A DNA stretch of 64,000 bases from Climacteris rufus (lineage: Eukaryota > Chordata > Aves > Passeriformes > Climacteridae): contig VZRZ01005146.1 of the NCBI GenBank assembly GCA_013398175.1, positions 1 through 64,000 of the forward strand, given 5' to 3'. The notes under the pieces are model-generated. The model searched no databases. It saw only the letters and a list, made by a program, of their open reading frames with translations, and was not told the origin of the DNA. Positions 52,301-64,000 of this stretch are shown here, piece by piece (position 1 is the first letter of the stretch; every line of letters starts with the position of its first letter). The position numbers were made by a program, and so were the translations under genes.

Positions 52301-55300
52301 GTTTTCAGGGCATGCAAGTGTGCAGTTGGGTTGGTAAATGGCCCTTCAGCTTGTTAAATAGAAGTACTTTGTCAGGTGAGTAGGAATGTAATAATGGGAT
52401 TTAATAGGAACAGAAATACTTAACTTTGCAGTGAAGAGTGTTTAACTTCCAGACTCACCTCAGATTTATAACTAAAGAATTTATACTCTCAATGTTGAAA
52501 AATACTATTTTCTGTCATTCATATTCTAAAACCACTGAATTCCTTCTGCTGTCCCCTCTCCTAGGGAGAGGTCACCTCCTGGAGAGGTTGAACCATAGGA
52601 AGAAGTAAGAATTTTCTGTTCTTTCTGTTACTGAGCCTTAAGCTCCTTCAACTGCAGAAAGCACAGACCCTGGGTAGCTGTTATATTGATTAATAATCTT
52701 AAGTGGCTTCAGGATACTGAAAAGAACTTAATTTATCCCCATCTTTTGAGGAGCTAATAAATTCTTCATTGAGATCCAAACTGTCTAGTTGCTGCCTTAT
52801 CCCCTGGGAAAAAACCCTATTCTAAATTCAGGTTAGCTTACCTCTTTCCTGTAGTGTTTGAGCTCTGCAGGAGGTGTCCTCGCCCTGCAAGAGTGGGCAT
52901 TAGAAAGAATTCAGTTTTAAGAGAAATGTGCTCCTCAAGTCAACAGGGCATGTCAAGTGTAATGCTTTTGTTGCATTTTGTAGTTATACAGTTTGATTCA
53001 AAAACAATTAGATTAAACTTTAGGGTACACTTAATCTGGTAAGTATGTTATTTTCTGTTTATGGGGGTAGGAAGAATCCTTTGTAATGCATAATTCGAAT
53101 ACCTGTATCCACTTCTTAAATCTTAACAACTAAAGAGTTGCATTCCCACCTTTAGCTTGAGTAAAGTGGAATATAGGTTTGTTCAGATGGTCTCCAGACA
53201 TTTGCAGAGGACATAAGCCAGCATGTGCTTGTGAAAATACAGCCATTGTAGAAAATGGTGAACTATTAGAAATGGTCAGGGAATTTTGTGTTCATGTCAT
53301 AAAATGCTTCTGCTGGGAACAAGGGTGATACCACTACAAATTAGGAGGAGTTAACACTGAGCAAGTTAATGTAAGTGACCTTGTAGGCTAGTATTGATAT
53401 GTTTATTCTGACTAGTGTCAGGAGACAGGAATTTGTTTGTGGCTGCTTAAAGAGCACATACACCATTTATTTATATGTTTATATATAAAAAGGCTTTTCA
53501 ATGTCTTTTTCTCTGTGATCTGCTTTTGAAGGTCTTGACATGGAAACATGTTCCTGAGTAATGATCATCATGAGGACTTTAGTAATGCTGTTCAAAATGC
53601 TAAGTAGTGGTAACAAGCTTATTAAGGTTTAAAAAATGCTTCTATTGTATGACTTTAAAAAAAAGTCACATTCTTTGTTCAAACTACCCCAATGCTTTTG
53701 GAGCATTATTTTTAAAATTGGAGGTTCAAGACACACAAGATCAGACTTCACTTACAGATTATTAGCTACTTAAGTAGGATAAAATACAAATCTCCCAGGG
53801 GTTCCTGGTTTTTGCTAATGTATAATATGATACAGTTAGAACCAGCTGTACATCAATTTAACATTGGGTTGCTATGTAAAAATATTGACTGAGAGAGGGT
53901 TTCAGTGTTGGAGCTGTGGATCACAAATGCTCAGGCCCCTTACAGTCATTGGGGTGGAGGGGAGAGATCTCTGAAAGGATTAGGATATAAATGGAGTTTG
54001 TACAGACTCTTCTGGCTTGCCACAGTTCCTTTCACTGGCACTTGGCCACCTCTCAACTGGGTATGGACTTGAGAGTTAATCACAAAGTCCTTTCTTTGTG
54101 ATCACTGATTTTTAAGGACAGATAACTGTTGTCTTTCCACAGCCATCTGCTATGTAAGGGAAGGGTGGATGGGCAGATCCTAGCAAGCCTGATCCTGGGA
54201 CTTTTTGCCATCATTTTCTCCAGTTGTTTTCTGAGACTGTAATTCATCTGTCCCTATAGTCTGAATGCATAATCATACTAAATATGTGCTAGCTAATAAG
54301 GTGTCAGCTGTGCAAAAGGAATCAGGTAGGTTACACCTTCCAGATCTTCATAAAAGTGCATGATTACGTGCAAACAAGTGAGCATCCTTGCCCACATCAA
54401 AGTTAGATGCTTTGCTACAAAGCTTGCAACAAGCTGCGTTTCTGAAGATTTCCAGATCCTCTCATTATAGTCCTGGTTAATCACCAGTATTAGTTTGTTC
54501 TCATGTTGTAATGTATTTGCAGGTTATGCAACAGCCCTAGGGAGTTGAACTACAAGTTGTAAGCTTAGTTTTTACTCTTAAACATACTTGGCAATAAATC
54601 TTAAATTTATTGCGACAGTTACTGTATGTGCTGGCTCTTGTCCATGTGCTTTGTGTGGCCATTCAAAGTACTGCAGACTGATCCTGTCCTTTGAACAGCT
54701 TTTATTGAGCTCTCTCACTTGAGGCAGACTGTCCCTTGAGAGGTGTCCTCTCAAAGCAGCACAGATTTGGAGCTCTTTCCCCTGGAGAGGGACAGACCAC
54801 TTGTCCCATCAGTTGGGAGCTTTGGCAGATGGGACACCGTGGTTGCTGCTGGGCGTGTGGAGATGCTTCTCACCAGGAGCAGACTTCAGCATCCTGGGAA
54901 TGGCCTGTCCATGTATCATGCTGCCAAGGAGACCTTCCAGGTACCTGGCAGTTTGTTGTGCTTGCTGTTGGAGGTGCTGTGCCCTGTTTCCTCCACTGAA
55001 AAAAAAAGCAGTGAAGTGGAAAGAAACATCCCAAGGGCTGCTGGATGGGCAGCACTGTTATATTTCCTTCAGATGATGAAGTCGTTGCATAATGCCAGTG
55101 CCAAATGAATGTTATATTAATAGTATTGATTGCTTGAAAATTTCAAAGCCCTCAAGACTCTTTGCTGGAACCAGTTATAAGAGCTGTGTGTTTCTGTTGT
55201 GCATTTGTAGAATTTAATTTTGACCCATGTGCTACATGCTGGGAATTATTTTGGTTTTCTGCTGCATGCAGTCTGCTTCCCAGGAATGCTGGACTTGTGC

Positions 55301-56311
55301 TGCAAGGCCCAGGAAACCAGCTTACAACCCTTATTGCTGCTGCCCTTTGCAAAGAGTAAAAACTCCATGAGCTCATATTTTACATGAGTTTTCTGCCTTG
55401 CTCTAAAATAAAATTTCTCAGTCTGACACAGTTAATAGTAAAGCTTTTGAATAGTTGTGCTACTATTTTGGGTAAAAGTGAAACTTTTGTGAGCCAGGAG
55501 GATAAGTTGAACATATTGCTGCTATCAAATGCATTTCTGAGAACTTAATCAGCATAAAGTACCCAAAGCCTTGCTTCCCCCGGAGTTCAAGGAACCAGCA
55601 ATCCCTTCATTTTGTTCCTCTTGTTGTGCTGCAGAGGCCACCAGTGTTGTGTCACATACTAAAAGCAGAATATCAATGTAAGCTTGAAGAGGTAATTTGA
55701 GGTTTGGGGGAGCTTTTGAGTGGGTAACAGCTGCAGTTTGAAACTCCCCATCTCTGAAGCAAGGTGCCTGCAGCAGCTGCTTATGATTTGTGTCTCCCCC
55801 TCTAACAGCAGCCTGGCCTGGCAGAATGTACTTGTGACAATAAAAAAAAAAAATCTATGGGTTTAATGAGGGTGAAACTTGGCAACTGTGGCCCAGAAAT
55901 GGCCCAGAAAAGCACTGCCAGGAGTTGTGAACACTTTTCAGATGGCTTAATGCAGTTAATGATCAGTTGTTTCTTTCCAGATAGTAACCTCCTTTGTGTG
56001 AAACACATTGCCCCTTACATTAAAAAAATATGCTCGGTTCTGTGAAGACAACCTGTAGTGTTACATCAGCCCAAGACTGTCCTTAGTCAGCAGGTTTGAT
56101 TTCCAGAACATGATTAGGAGTATTGCTGCACAGTAAATATTCTGAGTGATCCTAAACTTGTGCTTCAGTTTAGACTCTGTGGATTCTTTTAAATGGGCAA
56201 GGAAGAGGGAGCTGGATAAAAGTATGCTCTTGCCTAAGCAAGGCAACAAACTAGAAAAACAGATGGTGCTAAAAATAGTTTATTACCAAGGTCTAAATAT
56301 GGCTCTGTGAT

Positions 56312-56329
56312 CCTCCCCCCCCACCCCCC
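56312..56329. repeat. C-rich tract
   Basis: A run of eight C, one A and six C follows CCT. The opposite strand is G-rich, but the runs do not satisfy the standard four-GGG quadruplex pattern. It is a mutable homopolymer region and a likely site of sequencing length error. Confidence 0.75.
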
Positions 56330-59300
56330 TTAATAAATAATGCAGCTATAAATCCTGCTAGGTATCAATAAGTATTGAATTAACTCCAAACTGCTGAGTG
56401 TTACAGAACCTTTTGGCAGCTTTCCAAGCTTGGTGTTGCCCTTCATTCATAGGATCAACATTTAATTCCTTAACAGGGGAAACCTGAAGAATTCATCCTC
56501 TTTGAATGGAAACATAGACGCAGGGAGCTTGAATGAGTAGCTGGAGGCTCAGGCATCCCAGTGCAATGGCAGGGGAGCCGTGCTTGATGAGTTCCTGCTA
56601 GGTCGCAGCCAGGATGAATCTCCTCCTTTCTTTTCTGCAATGCATGAACAATCAAAGGCTCCTTTTTTATCTATTGTTGCCGTGGAGGGCGTCCATTTAA
56701 AGTTCAAATTCCAGCAGGCTTGGGAAGAAGGAAAGGAGATAGGAGTAGGCTGGGCTGGGAGATGATAGGCAAGCATCAAAAGTGAGCTGAAGACAAGCCA
56801 GCACTTTGTCCTGTGACAGCACAGACCAGGCTGGGGGTACTTGGTTTTGAATGGATGCCTGGAAGTTTTTTGGCCCAGTGAATGAGGCGCTGCTGAGGCA
56901 GCAGGCACAGAGAGCATCTGGCGTTGTGCTTTCTTTGCCTCGGCAGAGTGGGTCACAATGTGAAATTAGGCCCGAAATGGCATTTAATGAAGTGAGCCCT
57001 TGTGCTGGAGGTTCCCTGTGCTCTGGCAGTGAGGGAGTATAAGCCCTGAGGAGAGTGAAGAAAAGGAAATCTCATTAAGGATGGAGGTTTTCCCCCCTCT
57101 TTTGTGAATGGATTCTGTAACAAATGTCTTGCAGATCCCCAGAGCTGCTCAGCACTGTGTTGCTTTGCCTTACCTGAAGTCAGCTTTGCACGTATCTTTA
57201 TGATACTTTTCTGGAAGCAACGTGCTAATAAGAGGAGGAGGCAGCTTAATATCTGCTGCAGAGTTGTTTTTCCTTTCTGGCAAGTTCCTGTATGTACAAT
57301 GAGTATTGGTTGCTGAAAGAGCTAATGAGTACCAGACCAGCTGCATTTGACATTATGGGAAAAGAAAGGGGCCATCTATTGACTCACAAGCCAGGTTTCA
57401 GCCAGCTGTGGATATTTCTTTTTTAATTATTACTTATCCCATCAGAAAATTGGATTATGCTAAAGTTATTGGTGATGTTGTTTGGAATACAGTGCAATAC
57501 TGAGTTAAGAGCTATGGTTCAGTGTTAAATATAGGGTACTTATAGTTAATGTGCCTAAGCTGCACCAGAGGGTTTAAAGAGAGGTGAGAGCACTTTTCTC
57601 AGGTTTTACCATCTGGGTTTTGGCAGGTGGCAGGGGATTAAGTTATTTTTTTTTCCTTGCTCTAAATTGCAAGAGATGATGGCTAGCAGAAGTGTTGAGT
57701 AGTGTTTCATCATTGATATGGGAACTTTTCCCAGGTTTTTCAAAAAATGAAATCCCAACATAATCTTTTAAAATTTATTGGAAAAAGGAGTTATACATCT
57801 TTGAATTTAACTCGGGGTGATTTTGGGAGAGGGTTCTTTAAATATCCAGTATTTTTGTAATAACATGTAAATCAAGTTAATAGTGCATTTTTATGGTGCC
57901 TGAATGCAAGGACTTCACTCTAAAAGTAGGCTTTGGTCTTGCATACTCTGACTAACATCTGTTGTGAAACTTCCCTTGCTTTTTGACAGTCACTTTCTGA
58001 CTTGATGCAACATCTCCTAAAAGAGGCCTAAACCAAGTTGATCCACCTGAGGCTTTTCATTGCAGAGAGATTTATTAAAATCACTTGGGAAAGCCTGAAG
58101 TTTAACTATCACTTTGTCTTTTGTTGCTCTTGTGTTGCACAGATCAGTTCCTGCTGCATGTATGCACTGGTGCATAGGTGTGAGAAAAGCAGGACAGATA
58201 CTCAAGCCTGTGCAAATGAACTGATTGGAATTTCTCTACATCACTTGGTGATGTCAGTTCTTCCATTAGGGTGGGAAATATTGACTTGTTTACATGCTCT
58301 TCCAAGTACATACAAGCTGAAGGGAAGCTTGTTTTGTTCTTAAGAGGCTGCTAGGTGCAATTTTTAATGGAGTACTGTTAATAGGGAGCTTTTTCTGTGT
58401 AAGTGTTCTGGGAAGTGATGGTTCACTGTAAAGGTAAGCTGCAGATAATCAAATAGCTGCTCTGTTCCTATATTTGAAAGTACTCATTTCTTGATGTGCT
58501 GATGACATGTGCTTTGCAATAAAACTCAAGTATTACCAGAAAAGGAGGTTTAAATAAATGAGACTTCTGACGAGTTTCCTGATTTCAGTTTTCATGATAG
58601 CAGCAACCATGTGACTAAAGCTCAAAAGGCCTTTATGGTGTGCTAGGAAACTTGAAGGCTGGGGTAGCATAAACAAATCCTCATCTTCAAAATAAAGTGT
58701 GTGTAATAATTGCACTGCTTTTTGAATATTGCAGCTTTTTTCATGCAGACTCTGATTTTATTACAAAATATAGCAAAACTGAGGCCATACAGTGAGAGGT
58801 TGAGCTCAGTTTTAGTGTTAGCTCCATCTTTTAGAGACTTGAGTGTTGACTCTGCCTTACACAAGTTGTGTATACTTTGCTTCTCTTCTGACTTGGTATG
58901 ATGTGTTTTAAAACATGTATTGTTTTTCAGTCCAACTGAAGGATGAAGGACCACATATATGGTTTCCTTTTCAAAAAAAACAACATACTGAGCATCAACT
59001 GCTGACATGTTGTCAGCTTTGGTATTTGAACCAATAAACAAACTTGTCCAAATTGTATTTATCGAACAGAAGTTTTAGTACAAGTTGACTTAATATTAAA
59101 AATATATACCAGTCTTGTCACTTAATGTCAGGAACCCTTTCTGAACCACAATATTTCCACAATGTTCAAAATAGTCCAGAATCAGATACCAAGCTAGAAG
59201 AATGCAGTCCATGCACCATTTACTTTCAGTCTCTGGTACTAATTCTGTTCTTTCTAAACAAATGAGTTGTGTTCAACTTAACTTGTCCTGGAAATAATTA

Positions 59301-62300
59301 GTGGTAAGGGTCCACCTACAGTTTGAATTAATGCTCCTGGAAGAATTTACTGTTAAATTGTGGGGTTTGCATTGAGCTGAGCAAGAGATTCATAACAGCA
59401 CTTGTGCTTTGTCTCTGTCTATGCCCATGTGTGCCTCGGTGCACTTGTACAGCAAATTCTTAAGGCTTTGTTTTGGACAAGTATTTCTGTAGTGAAAAAT
59501 TGGTCTGAAGAAGGGGGAACTGTTCCCAAGCTGATGGGGTAGTTTTCCCTTTTTTCCCCATCCCCCTTTCCCTGGCAGAAGGGAACTTTATGGCCCAATT
59601 ATAGAATCCCTTAAAATGCTGGTTATGATGGAGTTCCAGCATAACCCAATAATATAGGTGAGGCTGACATCTGTCAGTAACTAATGAGGGCAGCATTAGA
59701 ATCAGGATTCGGAGTTTACTTCTGTAATTTCTCTGAAGTTTGACCCATCATATCAACTTAATATTGGACCTGAGGATAAAAAAAAGGCAGGAATTTTAAG
59801 AGAAGTTGGTACATGGATGTGCTCTGCAGCAATCAGTGCATATGTGATTCAGTTGTTAAAGTAATTGCAGCTCATAGCAAAGTCATGAAGGAATAAGACC
59901 TTGGCTAAACTGCTCAGAATAGAACTTCTCTATAAAAATAGATGACACATAAATGGCAGGAAATGAAGCCAATATGGTCATGTTTAGAAGCCACAAGGGT
60001 CAAATCCTGTCCTGTGTTACTCTGGTGCATAATCAGTCAGCTTTAACCCTGTTACTTGAGAGCAGAGTTTGTCATGGTAAAGCAAACTTTGAAATGTCAC
60101 TGATCATTGGGAGTTGTGGAAGCACAGCTACAGCTTTTCCTCCTCTTGTTTGAATGTATCTAGTTAGAAATTGAGAAACCTATTAAAACTCCTGGGGTTG
60201 TTGGAGGTAACCTTTCTGTTTATGTTATTTCAGAGCTGATTGTAGTCTGTTAATTCCTCTGTCAGAGTAATAATACATCACAAGGCTTTGACTACCCAGG
60301 GTGGTCTTTGTTTTTGAATCCTGAATGCTGAACAGTGAGAGATGGTACTGCAAGCAATCATAGTCTTGTTAAGCAGTTTTCTTGTGCTGCTCCTTTTGTG
60401 CCTGTGTTTCTGTGCAGGGATGGGTGTGTAGCTCATGTTAATGATGTGTGCATGCTTTCTTTTCTCCCAGTTTAGAATGCAGAAAACTAGATGCATCTTT
60501 AATCTGTATTAATTAGATATGATTTAAATTAACTCTTTATAAAATTATTTTGACTTATTACTAATGAAGATGGTAATACATAGTTGTTTCTTTTCTGAAA
60601 GGAAAGGTAATAGTTCTTGAATGCGAAAAGAGGGAACAACTCTGGCAAAACATGAATCACCTCTGTTGGGAGAGAGCATGTGCTTACATTGTTTCCCTCT
60701 GTGTTCTTCTACTACAAAACCAGATGTGTTTATCATCTCTGTATGCACACAAGTGGTGCAGCTGTTTGTTCATCTCACCATTGCTCATTAGTGCTGTTGG
60801 CTGATTGGATTTGCCAGACCAAAGCCTCTCGAGCTTATGCAGCTCAAGCACAGTAAAGGCCCAGTTCCACATTGTCCAGCTCTTCAGTCTGGCCATAAGG
60901 AGAATAAATTCATTATCCATATTAGAGATGTGCTTAGGGACAAGCAGAGAGTAGGAGAATAACCTAGAGGAAGGTGTGCAGAGACAGTGGTTTCCCTTAA
61001 GGCAGAGCAATTTCTTTGATAGTGCAGAGACCGCTGACTGCAGCTCCTGCTGAAGCAATAACAGAGCAAGAACCCATCATCCAGGCCACTCTCCCTGCTC
61101 TTTCACTGCCCTTTTGAGTGATTTTTGTTTTCTGTGGTGCTGCTTTCCCTTTGAAAAAACCTCTGTTTTAATGCATTGGTGCATTTCAGATGAACACTGC
61201 TGCTGTCTCTAGTAATTGTCCTGTTTGGCTTATATTTCCTTCTCTCTGGTCCAAGTCTTGTACTGTATTATGCAGCTGAACAAAGCAATGTCATTCTGTT
61301 CCACTTTGACACTGTATTGGTTATCAGCTAGTTCAGAAGAGTTAAATCCACTGTGTGAGCCCCCTCTGTTGTAGCTAATGGCATAATTCATAGCATCTGT
61401 AGGTATTTGTGCCTGCTGGACTGGTCCTAAGAATAGCTGAAACTTTTTCTGCTTAATTACATGCAGGTGAAATAGGTAGGCCTGATGTTTGTAGAGTGTA
61501 ATTCCACATTCTTACAATAAAAGCTTGCATGATTTATACTTACTCAAACAGGGAAGGTAGAAGGTTACAGTTCACAAATCCCCTGAATTAGAAAATCTAA
61601 AAGGCTAACACCTTAATTAAAATTCCATATGGTAAACTTTTAAAAATTCAGTTTAATGTTGGCCTGGGTTTTATAAAATGGGAAAATTGCTTTATGTGTT
61701 CGCCCTCTTCGTGTTAGCACTAGTGTTGAATCATATTCTTGACTGTATTACATTAAGTACTGAATTAACTTGCTTAGCTTTCAATTTGTCTTTATAAGCA
61801 AACAAAAGTTAACCCTTGAGATGAATGATCCTGAACTTGTAGAAGCTGCTAAATCCCAGCACCTGAATTTCCTGCACTAAGTTGCCCTTATCTGACCAAA
61901 ATTAAATGTTTAAGGGAACAAATACAAAATGACAGTAGTGGTTTGGCTGCTTAAATTAAATTTAAATACTTTTAGAAAAACTTTTCTCTAATCTGCTTAA
62001 ATTCCTGGATTTATTATGTTACTTAATGTTGGAACTTCATTGAGTGCATGGACTCTTGTCAGCATGTGAGGGGTGAGCTGATAGCTCTGAGGGGGGCTGG
62101 GGATGCTCTCAGTTGTTCAGATGATCTTTGCAAACCACTACAAAGAAAAGGTATTTACTCTGAGAAGATACTTAGTTTGAGTGTGAAATTTAATAGCATA
62201 TATGGAGTGCCTGTGGTGAATAATTTTTGTCTGAGTTTGGGGCAAGGGGAGAGCAGGTGTTCAGGTTGAGCTCCGTCCTTGGTGGCTGTAATCCCTGATG

Positions 62301-64000
62301 TGTTTGGGATCTGCCACACCTCCAGCTCTGCCCGTGGCTGTGGGGATTTTGGTGTGATAGCAGTGATATTAATTGGGGGTACAAGTTTTCTAGCTGGAGG
62401 ACTAGGCTGCTTTACAGCTCTGAAGACTGCAGTGCACGAGTTCTGAAATCCCCTCACCAGTGCAGGGGGTGGGTGCAGTGGTGCTCAGTCAGAACTGGAC
62501 CCCAAATACCACCCCCAGCCTTTTGTGCATTTTATTTTTCTCACTTGAAGACTTTAACTGTTCCAGTGGTTTCTCTCAGTTATTCACCCAATGAGTGGCC
62601 TTGTATTCTGGCGTATCTGAGTATAATTAGACAAATTCAGCATTTCACTTACATATTTCTATTTCCTGAAGTCTACTGTTTTTTCAACTGATAGCAGTAA
62701 ACAAAAAGCCAAATTAAATCACAGGTTCTTGCAGCTTATATGTTTTGTTTATAAGGATACTGTGGCATAATTTAGAATATGAGAATAAATATCTAGGCCA
62801 ATAAATAGATCAACTTTCATGGTAGACTACACCAGAAAACTGCATGCTTAAATCTAGAACAGTCTGGCTAGTGGGAGATGAAAGCCTGTTACATCATGAT
62901 GCTGTTTAGCATCTGATGTGAAATGAGTTGATGGCAGTTTCCTTCCCTTCCTGGGCACCTACATCTAAAAAATTGAAATAATCTTTGAAGATACAGCAGA
63001 AACAAAGCACTGAACAACTGTCGTTTCAGGTTGTAGCCATATTGCTGTGTGTCAGCTTGTATTGATTTTTAACTGGGTCTTTGGCAGTGCAAATAGGTTT
63101 TTACCTTATTTGACTACAAGAATTGCAGCAGTAATTCTTTCTCTGGTGGAAGGAATGGTTACAATAGTTCAGTGTCTAATTACGTGGCAGAATGCTAGAG
63201 GTTGTTTGTTCTTTGTCATTCATATCCAATATTCCAGGTTTTTTCTGCTTACCAGCTGTAGATGATGACATCACCATTGCCTTTTTAATGTATAAAAGTA
63301 CATGTCAAATGAGGGATAACTGGAGAGCTGCACAAAAAGTGTACAGCATCTTTGGTTCCCAAATCAATTTGATTTTGTCTGTGAAGGTGCCAGGAATTTT
63401 CTTGGGGTTTGGTTGTTTCCACATAAAGCATAAATAGAAATGCTTTTGTTCGCTACTTATTTTTAACACAGTGCAAGAAAAATAATTCTATTTTTATTTA
63501 TTTGAAATGCCTAACTTAAAAATCTGCAGTGGTTTTCAACCTGAAGTATTTTCCTAGACACTTGAATTTAAAAACTTAATGTATTTCTGCATCTTTAATT
63601 TCTCTTTTGACCAGGGAGGAATGCTTTCTCGCTGAACTTTGGGTTTTAGCTGCATTAGCAAGGCTCAAACACATAACATCATGGAGAATACAATATTGTT
63701 TTCCTTCTGTCAGCACCACTTTGTACCACTGAAGCTGCATTTCTACTCAGCTGCGAGTTTCTTGAAAGCAAAGGTTATCTGCAAATACTGAAGTGTTCAC
63801 AAAATGCTCAGTGGAATTCAAGACAGAAAAGTCAGAGTCAAATGTCAAGAGATTTACTCTACAGAAAGATTAGTAGTTTGTTACATAAATACAGCATTTT
63901 TTCTTCCTGTCTTTTACTTTATGCGTAGTAGAAGGTGCAGGGATTAGGACTGTGATGGGATATTTTTTAATCTGTACAACCAGCTGACATCTCTGATAAT

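Larger units (their letters stand above)
31447..64000 (+). other. FAM53A: Downstream intronic (probable FAM53A last intron) sequence; no exon recognised
   Basis: From the donor GTGAGA at 31447 to the window edge I found no exon encoding the acidic C-terminal segment expected after KMTR, so this 32.5 kb is most simply read as one long intron continuing past the edge. Local features are small direct repeats (31759-31807, 32477-32508), a T/G-rich stretch (34302-34385), homopolymer A runs (43563-43579, 55842-55853) and a C-rich tract (56312-56329). GC-richer patches occur at about 35100-35440, 54720-55070, 56540-57050 and 62040-62530. Their open frames match no protein I know. An exon of another gene cannot be excluded by eye. 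Confidence 0.6.

Noticed and set aside
54736..55108. Overlapping open frames in several frames (up to 121 codons)
   Set aside because: Several frames open at once point to composition and not to selection on one frame. No known protein was recognised.
56549..56956. 135-codon minus-strand frame
   Set aside because: No family resemblance and no splice context. The block is more plausibly non-coding.
59595..59660. Possible CR1-like 'tatagaatcc' tail fragment
   Set aside because: Only about ten bases resemble the motif and the flanks do not continue into a CR1 3' end.

Overview
This window is vertebrate nuclear DNA, almost certainly from a bird. Three things point that way. It is AT-leaning, CpG-poor intronic DNA with one CpG-rich patch at the left edge. 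It holds spliced exons with canonical GT/AG borders. It also holds a decayed CR1 LINE, the retrotransposon typical of bird and other sauropsid genomes. There is no bacterial-style gene packing, no CRISPR array, no rRNA and no tRNA that I can see.

The only protein-coding gene I can support is FAM53A (dorsal neural-tube nuclear protein), on the + strand. Three coding exons join in frame: 20301-20378 (residues 1-26), 27207-27261 (residues 27-44 plus the first base of codon 45) and 30644-31446 (rest of codon 45 to residue 312). Every border has a good splice signal and the phases fit. The terminal coding exon, about 90-100 residues in orthologs, was not found before the right edge, so the last visible intron is probably longer than 32 kb.

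Layout: 1-260 is a CpG island with a canonical G-quadruplex motif and possible donor sites on both strands, a plausible promoter/5' exon area. About 260-20131 is a long 5' intron. 20132-20378 is the exon with the start codon, preceded by short upstream ORFs. 20379-27206 is intron. 27207-27261 is a small coding exon. 27262-30643 is an intron carrying an internally deleted CR1 copy at about 27908-29022. 30644-31446 is the large, GC- and CpG-rich coding exon. 31447-64000 is intronic or intergenic sequence with no recognisable coding exon.

Most open frames of 60-130 codons in this window look like chance ORFs in non-coding DNA. I found no convincing undescribed system. The items most worth checking are a NAGNAG tandem acceptor at the large coding exon, the cluster of upstream ORFs before the FAM53A start, the two-stranded splice-signal arrangement in the left CpG island, and an in-frame tandem peptide duplication in the protein.
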